Source: Gracilaria caudata (lineage: Eukaryota > Rhodophyta > Florideophyceae > Gracilariales > Gracilariaceae). Taken from it: a stretch of DNA of 34,171 nucleotides. The stretch lies in contig JASCIV010000181.1 of the NCBI GenBank assembly GCA_030374735.1, positions 1-34,171 of the forward strand. The letters run 5' to 3'. Shown piece after piece: positions 1 through 8,059 of the stretch (position 1 is its first letter; every line of letters starts with the position of its first letter). The notes beneath the pieces were generated by a model. It searched no databases. It was not told the DNA's origin and saw nothing but the letters and a program-made list of their open reading frames with translations. The translations under genes and the position numbers were made by a program.

Positions 1-1936
1 CGCGGCGACATGTGGTTTTGCACAAACAATGCGGAATACAGTTTTAAGGTTAACGTTAACCCTCATCCAGAATCGCTTCATTCACGTCGTGGATTTCACG
101 CACAAGAGCGATTACGGCTTGAACAAAAGCTTGTGCTGAATCTGGTACCTTTGTACCTTCGTATAACGACAGTTCCCGCTTGGTGAGCGCGTTCCGTCGA
201 CGCGTGATGCTTACCCAGTCTCATAGTGAAATCACTCTAGTCTGGCGGGAAGAGAATCAAAATTATACTTTCGCGTCCGCAGACTCACTGGTCCACGCTA
301 CACGCAAGCTCCACAGCGTATTATAAGGTTGTGTAGAAGGTGGCAAGTCAAGGTAGGAGAGAACGAAAGACAGGTCTGCTGACAGCAAAGTTACACTCCC
401 ACACGATTCATGCCATGGCTGTATAGCAAAACCGCACATCGGCTATTCGGCCCTCTCTGGCACCTGACCTAAGACGGCTTTACCCTTATTCGGATCTGCA
501 CAACATCTGTACATCGCAGACAAAAGACACTGCAAGCCACTCGTTCTACTAAAGCCGAGGTTTGACCAATGCCCATGAGCTTCGTGGTCAGAACCCATTA
601 TAGTTACACACCTGTTACGGAGATTCAAAACGCTACCTGTACCGTCCTACTGCGCAGGCTCCTCTCTCCGTCACGCGTCCAAATCCCCCTTGAAGCTACT
701 GTTGCAAGACTGATGAGTGCTGTTGAGTGCAGGTGGGGACCGTTCGCCTACGTGGATTTTTGCAATAGCGTATCGGCTACCCTTCGGTAGTTCAGTTGAG
801 CTGCTTCGAGGCACGCCGGGGCGTCTGCAAAACGATGCCTGAAATTATGGAAGAATGCCATCTTAACGCAGAGCATCACCTACGCTCGAGATTCGGGAGT
901 TGAGACAAGGGTGCTCGGAAGGACAAACCGCAACAGGTCGTGTCGTGTGATCTTTGTTTGCACTGATTCGACAATGCGTATGTGTTAGCGTTCTACCTTT
1001 GCACCTTTGTCCCCCTGGTCTAACCGAGCACCCCGACGAAAAGTCACGAAAAAATTTAAATCGTTTGATATGACACCATCGTCGTAGAATTCCTTCACAT
1101 TCGGAAACCTATTTCGATGTTGATATCAAACGTCGGCTACGCAAGAACTTGATCTTCTTCCCAGTAACACTCGAAGCACAACAGAAGAGCCAATATTCAT
1201 GAAATCAAACCTTCTGTCCATCCATCAAAAAGGCGGGCGCATAACTTTCGATTCCAACGCCATGATAGGGAAGAACGCTTCCCCGTTCAGCAGGGCTAGC
1301 AGTCTGCTAGCAGTCTGCTCAGGAGATTATATTGCTGACAATCTCGCTAAGATCGACGTCGGAACAGAGTTGGCGGCTCTTTCAGCAATGCAAACGGTTC
1401 GTGTCCGTGACATATGACGTGGGTAAAACAAGAACGGCATCGTCATCACCATCCATGCAGCTACCCTTGTACTGTCGAACTGCGAAGCACTAAAATCGAT
1501 GAACTTCCCCCAGACCAGTCGCTGTGATAGGGGGCTGGGGATGGGAACGATACCCCCCAATGTTCGGTGCTGAGGGAAATTTCTTGTTGGTCAATATGTC
1601 TAATGCATAATTCCAGTTCCTGCATGTAGTGTGTGTACTTATGCTCTGTGGCTTAACGCAGATGGGCGTTGTTCTTGCACTTGTATTCGGTTCTCAATGA
1701 TAATATGTCTATCTTTTTTCCCATCCGTCCAACAATACAAAAGCCGAAGCTTCTGGTGTCTTGCACTCCAAGACCCATGGAAGCTATCGAAGAAAGCTCT
1801 CATGAAGATCAGCAAAGTTATTTCATACATTCAAGTAACAACACGTTCCCGAACGAGGAGCCTCTCCCGCCATAACTCTGGCCGAGACAATTTGGGGCTT
1901 TCAATTCCTTTTCGCGGCCGGACACAAATTCACACA
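1..1936. other. Intergenic region, no supportable gene
   Basis: I see no convincing gene here. The open frames on either strand are short, mutually overlapping and without recognisable motifs. One copy of a recurring 10-mer lies at 1462-1471. The frame of the downstream alpha-kinase-like pseudogene stays open back to 1631, but that stretch has no counterpart upstream of the intact paralogue, so I do not call it coding. No TATA box comparable to that of the intact paralogue is visible before 1937. Confidence 0.6.
1462..1471 (+). repeat. TACCCTTGTA motif copy 1
   Basis: Exact copy of a 10-mer found five times in the window. It is a tiny dyad: TAC, loop CCTT, GTA. Function unknown. Confidence 0.5.
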
Positions 1937-2878
1937 ATGTCATCCAAGTCGCACAGATCAGATCATGTTTCAAAGAGTAGCAATACGAGTGGGGATTCAT
2001 TATCGATAAAGCACAAGAAATGCACCTATCGCCCGTGTCGCTCATGCCATCTCTGGGATTGTGGGTGCACGCCGTGTGGGCATTTCGAGAAAGCCAAGAA
2101 TTCCTGCACAATGAATGAGGACAATGCTGACCTATTGATGTGCAAACGAGACTGTTTCCCTCTGTGCCGTTGGTGTCTTATGCAAGAGGCTCAAATGTAG
2201 CAAATTAATCGTGTTTCATATCACGACGTTATGCATCGTGTCCATGAAGAAGATATCTATATCGATCGAGACGATATAAGCCTAAAGTCGTGTCTTCATG
2301 GCAGGATATTCGACGTATGTCGAGTTTACGTTGGTGAAGAAGACGAACGGGTGGCGGTGAAGTGGGTGCGCGTAGGTCATGAATGCGAGAAGGATCATTA
2401 CTGGGAAGCTATCAAGAAGGCAAAAGAGACTGCAAAGATTGTGCGAGCATTTATAAGCGATACAGATACGTAAGGGTGGAAGGTGAAAGTCTTTATTCCA
2501 AAGAAAGCCAAGGGCTGGCATCGACACAATGGGCATCACACAACTGTGATTGTAGAGCCATACCCGAATACCTACGAAGTTTTCTACAAGAAATCAGAAG
2601 ATCTTCATCTGTTGCATGGTCATATGTGCTTCATGGTTTTGGAAGCTTTGGTACACTTCAGCATTCGTCACAGCAAACGAGAGAGTATGATATCAAATCT
2701 GAAGGGGTTTGTTGACAGGCGCAAGAAGATAATATACTTGTCTGGGCCTTCTCTCCTCGATCATAAGGTATTCGAAGACGATAATGGTGTTGTTTCAGCA
2801 TTCCTCGGAGAGCATAAATGTTCCAGGATGTGCCGAAAAGCACGTTTAGTGTACGCGAGAAGTTTTTCACTTGACTAA
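1937..2878 (+). pseudogene. Cys-rich alpha-kinase-like gene, two in-frame stops
   Basis: This is a diverged paralogue of the intact gene at 15986-16897. The ATG at 1937 opens a Ser-rich leader, then a Cys-rich block, then an alpha-kinase-like domain ending in the family's H-x-C-x3-C zinc motif (HKCSRMC). The whole length stays in one frame, but TAG at 2198-2200 and TAA at 2471-2473 interrupt it. At the second stop the intact copy has CAA (Gln) in the same context, a single C-to-T change. Around the first stop the two copies have equal codon counts, so no indel has occurred. Catalytic positions are degenerate: Asn-Leu-Lys-Gly instead of Asp-x-Gln-Gly, and Ser-Gly-Pro instead of Thr-Asp-Pro. 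Most likely a young pseudogene. Stop readthrough cannot be excluded from sequence. Splicing is unlikely because the disrupted segments align without gaps to the intact copy. Confidence 0.75.
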
Positions 2879-4437
2879 GAGGTGCATCACCATGTGGAAT
2901 AGTAGTAACTGGATTGAGATCATGAGCCTGATTTGCTCTTGAGCTACACTGATTTTACTTTTATGTCAAATTCAATCTTGATCCAACACAGTAAACCAAG
3001 CCAGAGTTAATTTTAGACAGAAGGGTACGGCACACTACGGGAGTGACTCTAAAGTATCTGGTGGAAGTATGCTTGCAAGTTCATTCCAAACAAGATGAAC
3101 ATCATGATGACTGCAAACAGTTATGGGTTGGCCTACACAACGAGATTCGTCATAGTAAGGACACGTGATTACAAGGCAGGGTTTATCGCAAGAAAATGTA
3201 GTAGGTTCCCAGACGCAGGGAAAAGTACATTGGTGGTTGAAGAATTCCTCGCTTAAGTGAGATGTCGACGCGGAAAGCATGGCAACGGGATGCAACGCTG
3301 AGGGCTAAGGGTTACCTTTACCCTTGATACAATGGACCTTTGTTTTCCACTCGGCGCATATATCACCCAAAGGTCTACAATATCGCCAGCTTCATGGCAT
3401 GGATAGAAATCATCTTCTTGTCTTCCGGGTGCGGGTCTGGGTTCAAGCTCAAGCTTTCCAGTCCAGCGCGTGCTAGTTGACATCCACTTCCTCTCCGTCG
3501 TCTATCACTCTTGGTGGAAAAGAATGAACGTCGCATTCTGCAGTCCTGTATAATCCCGTGGCATGTACACCAACTAATCCATGTCTCCACAGCCCTGCTC
3601 TCCAAAACTCCATCCTTTTCCTACAAGTCATGTTCGCCACGTTCTCATCAAAATGGCGTTTCTCCTGCTCCAAATCGCTGCACGTCAATCTTTCGAAGGC
3701 ATGAGGCAAGCCACTGTTACGACATAAAAATGTACCGGGACTTGGCTCTGCGAATACATCTTACATTCGAGAGAACGAATGGGGTAAGGTACGTCTGAAC
3801 ACGTGTTGCCCGAGTTGCGAAAGATCAAGGCTTGTTGAATCACTCGTCGGCGTACCCACATAAGAGTATCATGTTCTTTCCTTCGTACTTCGCAGTCTTT
3901 CACCAGCCCAACAAAGCCTATATTCACTAGAGACAAAGCCGTAGCCTATCCCACAAATATCTCAGGGAAACGTGCAAAAAAGTTCCTCGCTTCGTTTGAC
4001 ACTGCCAAAGAATTTATTGCGCGTGTCAACGGTCCTGACAATTTCGTTTGGGGATGCCTCCTCAGGACTACTGCATATTTTCAACTCCGTTCAATGGTCT
4101 GGGAATCCTTTGGTTGCTGATGATGGAAGATATCCATATCGAATCCTACGGATATGCGTGCTACATACCTATAAACTGGATCAGTGGACTCGATAGAAAC
4201 AAGAAAAGAATGTTGGTCAATCCCGTAACGTCAGTGGATATACACATATTCGAATTCGATCAGGAGGAATCGCGTATCAAGGATGTACAGCTGTATCGCA
4301 CAAGTTTTTTTTTCCTGAAGATGCGGCCATGCAAGCCACGACAAAGCAGCGTTGCGTTTTCCAATAGGGCTATGTCACATAGATATAGGGACACACCGAC
4401 CCACGGCCAGGTTTTTTTCACATCACTCACGTTCCTC
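2879..4437. other. Intergenic region with possible coding relic
   Basis: Mostly featureless apart from the open stretch at 3839-4117, listed separately. Short minus-strand frames between 3473 and 3936 read plausibly in pieces but need a frame change, so any gene here would be decayed. The region separates the alpha-kinase-like pseudogene from the Ala-rich minus-strand gene. Confidence 0.5.
3839..4117 (+). pseudogene. Possible decayed coding stretch
   Basis: A 93-codon plus-strand frame is open from just after TGA (3836-3838) to TGA (4118-4120). It has no ATG near its start. Its second half has balanced, protein-like composition, including AKKFLASFDTAKEFIARVNG. A second plausible stretch follows in another plus frame (about 4120-4310), as expected after a frameshift. 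I do not recognise the family. It may be a relic of a gene or transposon, or a chance open frame. Confidence 0.22.
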
Positions 4438-4917
4438 TCACTGCGAGTTTTGGAGCGGCACAACTGGCCAACAATGCGCCGCAGTTCTGCTCGCTTTCGT
4501 GCGGAACACTGCATCAGACACTTTTTCACTCTCCACAACTTTTTCAGCATTCTCGCCATATAGACGGCGCTTACGCTGCAGATGGTCATGTTGAGCCGTT
4601 CCACCACCCATCGCGCTGAAATCGAAATCCTTCGGCTCCTCTTCTGGCGCTTCCTGTCTGCGCGGCTTCGGGCGAGAAAACAGGCGTGCACATTTCTCAC
4701 TTAGTTCCAGCCGCATTTCAGGCTCTTCAGCCGAGGGGGTAACGGGTTTGGTGGCTGCGGCCCAGCCGCCGGCCCAGGCAGCTCGCGCGCCTTGCTCGTA
4801 GGCGGAACGCCACACGTGCGCAGCGGCGGCTTGCCGCGCGGCCTCGGCGGCGGGCACCAGCGTTGCCGGCGGTGGCTCCGCTACTATGCGCGCGATCTGC
4901 GAGGCGGGTTTCGACAT
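4438..4917 (-). CDS. Ala-rich hypothetical protein, 159 aa
   Basis: Family not recognised. The frame starts at ATG (4915-4917) and encodes 159 residues. The N-terminal half is Ala-rich and hydrophilic, with WRSAYEQGARAAWAGGWAAA at about 36-55. A charged middle follows, with RPKPRR and a Glu-rich run, then DFDFSAMGGG at about 97-106 and a basic Lys/Arg patch. No signal peptide or membrane segment is visible. Its 5' half is clearly more GC-rich than the surrounding intergenic DNA, which favours real coding. It is divergent from pyruvate kinase, with 455 bp between the two starts, so they may share a promoter region. The last 40 or so residues are less convincing, and an unspliced intron or a different 3' end is possible. 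Confidence 0.45.
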   Translation of the reverse strand: MSKPASQIARIVAEPPPATLVPAAEAARQAAAAHVWRSAYEQGARAAWAGGWAAATKPVTPSAEEPEMRLELSEKCARLFSRPKPRRQEAPEEEPKDFDFSAMGGGTAQHDHLQRKRRLYGENAEKVVESEKVSDAVFRTKASRTAAHCWPVVPLQNSQ

Positions 4918-5372
4918 GACGCGCGGCTTTCCGCTGCTGCGTTTTGTCTGCGGCTACCCGGCCTGGCGCAGCGGAGGAGAAAAGGGACGCGGGGATGTGG
5001 TTGCGGGGAAACGGGGGGCGAGAGCCGTTGTGTACTGACAGGATCCTGTTGGGAGAGTGTGGATGCATGTGCGCATAAACGTGAGCAGGCTCTGTGACGT
5101 GTTTCGCGATTATTCGTTGATGGCAGGACGAACAGATTTTGGCAATGCGCACGTCGGCAGCTTATCGAAGATGACTGCGTGTGATCAACGAGGCGTCGAG
5201 CTGCGTTGTACCACGTCCTCAGCTGTCTCGCTTCCCTATTCCGCTGTGTAGGGCTCCGTTTTCGCACCATAGTAGATCGCCTTTGTACGAAGGGTAGATC
5301 GCTAATTGCCAGTACCTCATTCTCGGAGACAGGCCGTTTTCACCAACATCAACCTGCGTAGCTATTTGTACC
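4918..5372. promoter_or_regulatory. Divergent intergenic region upstream of pyruvate kinase
   Basis: This 455 bp segment separates the minus-strand Ala-rich gene from pyruvate kinase. The 5' part is GC-rich. Near the kinase it holds a direct repeat of GTAGATCGC at 5272-5280 and 5294-5302, 22 bp apart, about two helical turns, and some 70-100 bp before the ATG. No clear TATA box is visible. Confidence 0.4.
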
Positions 5373-7028
5373 ATGAGCGCCTTCGCAGCATCACCATTAT
5401 TGCCAGTTCATAGGCCCGGAACTGCTCGCCTGACTTCATCCACATTTGTGCAACGTTCCACGCCACTGCTTCGTGCTGCGCGTACGCCCACAAGATGGCG
5501 CGCCGTCGCGACCTCGCGCGGCGAGGCGACCAGTCTGGGCTTTGCCAATGAGGCATATGACGATGACCAGATGTGGGGCATCGATTCAGGGCGCATGAGC
5601 AAAATTGTATGCACTATTGGTCCGAAAACCTGTGACTTGCGGAGTATAGAGAAGCTCGCGGAGACTGGAATGGATATTGTCCGACTCAACATGAGCCACG
5701 GTACTCATGAATGGCACAAGGCGGTTATCGATAATGTTCGACAGATAAATGCTGCGGGACGCTTCAACCTTGGTATTTTATTAGACACAAAAGGCCCTGA
5801 AGTTCGGAGTGGTGATGTCAAGGCACCTATTAAAGTGACGAGGGGTCAACGGTTTGTTTGGACTATCAGAAAGGATTCTGATAACTTTGACGAAAGTACA
5901 GTTGATGTCAGCTACGATGACTTTATCAACGATGTCCATGTTGGAGATACCTTGCTCGTTGATGGTGGAATGTGTTCATTTCTGTGCACTGAAAAGACAG
6001 AGACAGACGTCATCTCGGAGTGCATCGATGGTGGCACTCTGACCTCACGTCGCCATCTCAATGTCAGGGGCAAGAGCGCTTCCTTGCCGGCTATCACAGA
6101 CAAGGATTGGGAGGACATTAAATTCGGAATGGAAATGAACGTTGATTTTTATGCGTTGAGCTTTGTGAAGCATGAAGATGATGTCGCCCGTCTGAAGGAA
6201 TACCTTGTAGACAATGGCTGCAAGGCACTGGTATTGTCCAAGATTGAAAGCGCGGATGCCATTCACAGACTTCCTCAAATTCTCAAAGCCTCTGATGGAG
6301 CTATGGTCGCTCGTGGCGACCTGGGCGCGGAGATCCCAGTTGAGGATGTGCCATTGATACAAGACGAGATTGTTTATATTAATCGCAATCTGCGTAAGCC
6401 AACAATTGTTGCCACGCACATGCTGGAGAGCATGATCACATATCCCACACCAACACGTGCTGAAGTCGCAGATATCACAGAAGCTGTGCGACAGGGCGCA
6501 GACGCTACCATGCTGAGTGGAGAGACGGCGAATGGATCATTCCCGTACAAAGCTTTGACCGTGATGGCAACTGTGGCAAAGAGCGTTGTTTCTCGGGATT
6601 CGGCTATGTCGCAAAACGATTTGTTCTCACCTGTGACACCATCTGCTCAAGAGGGCGAGTCAAAGGACCCACGACTAGACCTTGCATTCGCGGCTTCAAC
6701 TCTAGCATCCAGGTTGAACGTTGCCGCAATCATTGTGTTTACTAGGGCTGGAAACTACGCGAAATTAGTAGCCTCAACCCGTCCCAGATGCCCAATCATT
6801 GCTCTTACTCCCGATAGTGATCTTGTCAGACGGCTGGCCCTGTTTTGGGGTGTCAAGCCATACGAGCTAGAGTTTTCGGATGATCCAGAGGAAACTATAG
6901 CTCGCGCCATAGTTCTGCTTTTGGAGAAGGGCCATACTTCGAGTGGTGACAACGTTGTGATTACGAGCGATATGCTAGTGAAGGATCACAATACGGTGAA
7001 CACTATACAGGTGCGCAGAGTTCGCTGA
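5373..7028 (+). CDS. Pyruvate kinase with N-terminal targeting leader
   Basis: Catalyses phosphoenolpyruvate plus ADP to pyruvate plus ATP, the last step of glycolysis. The 551-residue product has the family motifs in order: TIGPKT (81-86), RLNMSHG (104-110), DTKGPEVR (138-145), the B domain (about 147-230), the signature LVLSKIESADAI around catalytic Lys290, MVARGDLGAEIP (311-322), PTRAEVADI (360-368) and LSGETA (381-386). The allosteric C domain fills the rest. Residues 1 to about 70 precede the conserved core. They are rich in Ser, Thr, Arg and Ala, almost free of acidic residues up to about 50, and have Phe4, as expected of a plastid (or mitochondrial) transit peptide; I favour plastid. 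The ATG at 5373 is the first in frame and is needed for the leader. No intron. Enzyme identity is secure; location is inferred. Confidence 0.96.
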   Translation: MSAFAASPLLPVHRPGTARLTSSTFVQRSTPLLRAARTPTRWRAVATSRGEATSLGFANEAYDDDQMWGIDSGRMSKIVCTIGPKTCDLRSIEKLAETGMDIVRLNMSHGTHEWHKAVIDNVRQINAAGRFNLGILLDTKGPEVRSGDVKAPIKVTRGQRFVWTIRKDSDNFDESTVDVSYDDFINDVHVGDTLLVDGGMCSFLCTEKTETDVISECIDGGTLTSRRHLNVRGKSASLPAITDKDWEDIKFGMEMNVDFYALSFVKHEDDVARLKEYLVDNGCKALVLSKIESADAIHRLPQILKASDGAMVARGDLGAEIPVEDVPLIQDEIVYINRNLRKPTIVATHMLESMITYPTPTRAEVADITEAVRQGADATMLSGETANGSFPYKALTVMATVAKSVVSRDSAMSQNDLFSPVTPSAQEGESKDPRLDLAFAASTLASRLNVAAIIVFTRAGNYAKLVASTRPRCPIIALTPDSDLVRRLALFWGVKPYELEFSDDPEETIARAIVLLLEKGHTSSGDNVVITSDMLVKDHNTVNTIQVRRVR

Positions 7029-7515
7029 GGTGCATGTATCATTCGGTGAAGGTGAAAGGAGTTTGACGATACATAGAAGTACGGATTTGGCTTTAGGACT
7101 CAAGGGGAGGACCAGAAATCGCGTTTTCTGAAGGAACGTGTTGTTTTAACTGTTGTCCTTGAGTGCAACCACCGCATTCATTTATGCTTCTGTGGTGCAG
7201 GTCGAGAAGAAAACGCAGCAGCTGACGTATGTTGAGAACTTCTCGGCGGAACTTATGTCCCGAGTGAGTGAAGCTGTCCAGCTGGTGGTCATCGTCTCAT
7301 CTGGTCCACCCTGGTGGATAGTTCTGCCATTCAACTTTTTTGAGGCGGAAAGGAGAGAACTGCGTCGGAACAGCTATGAAAGTTTCACGATGCGTAGATG
7401 CGAGCTCTGCGAGGCCGTAACTACAGAGGGTAGGTTGGAATAAACGTTTCGAGGATAAGTTCCACGGTGCGGCATCCGAGCTTTTGATTTCGACGAATTT
7501 ATGCTCACTTCGAAA

Positions 7516-7546
7516 GGTCCAGGTTCTGAAATCCGGAATCTGGACC
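7516..7546. repeat. Inverted repeat GGTCCAG...CTGGACC
   Basis: Arms GGTCCAG (7516-7522) and CTGGACC (7540-7546) are perfect complements around a 17-nt spacer. The structure lies directly before the larger hairpin at 7558 and about 500 bp after the pyruvate kinase stop. Confidence 0.55.
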
Positions 7547-7557
7547 ATGAAAAAGGT

Positions 7558-7609
7558 GGAGTCCGAACCAAGTCTTGTTCGGACTCCTTTTCCAACTTGT
7601 TCGGACTCC
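7558..7609. repeat. Hairpin plus third copy of an 11-bp motif
   Basis: GGAGTCCGAAC (7558-7568) and its exact complement GTTCGGACTCC (7577-7587) form an 11-bp perfect stem with an 8-nt loop. A T-run follows the stem, and GTTCGGACTCC occurs again at 7599-7609. Three copies in 52 bp are far beyond chance. Candidate roles are a 3'-end or RNA hairpin of pyruvate kinase, or a binding-site array upstream of TFIIIC. Confidence 0.7.
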
Positions 7610-8059
7610 ACTGACTCTTGAGTAGGTGCTTAACGAAAGTTGATCAAAAAAAAAATCTACAAGGGCACAATTTGTTCGGTGAACTTTTACGTAACCTACC
7701 ACACAGAACACGTTACCTTTTGGTGCCTTGTACAGCATCTTCTGCACCGTGTCACGCTTTTGGTTCCTTCCGCACGAAGCCCCGTGTGCTTTTTGACGTG
7801 TCGGTTGTGGAGAAATCCACCTTCACCGCACCTGGGATTTCAAAGTCTAGACGAGTCATCAGATCCGAGTAAAATTTGCAGTCTACGCTTCGACCCTTTT
7901 GTCAGGCTTGTCTTTGCTTGGTACAAGGCGCCCCGGTGAACCCATTCTTGCGTGCTCTATCAATGACAACTGAGAAAGTATTCCTTCACCACCTACTCGA
8001 GCGAGAGTATTTTCACGGGCACAGCTGACGGATTTCACAGCCACTGGTGTGATCGCAAC

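Larger units (their letters stand above)
7029..8059. other. Intergenic region with hairpin-forming repeats
   Basis: No gene is supported: the frames here lack an ATG start or recognisable content. Two nested inverted-repeat structures lie at 7516-7546 and 7558-7609 (separate entries). A second strand-symmetric octamer, TACAAGGG, sits at 7658-7665. The last few hundred bases presumably hold the promoter of the TFIIIC gene; no TATA box is evident. Confidence 0.5.

Noticed and set aside
4048..4563. Plus-strand 171-codon frame as a third alpha-kinase-like copy
   Set aside because: Only a short EDI-x-I resemblance; the Cys-rich module and zinc motif are absent, and its 3' part overlaps the minus-strand Ala-rich gene.
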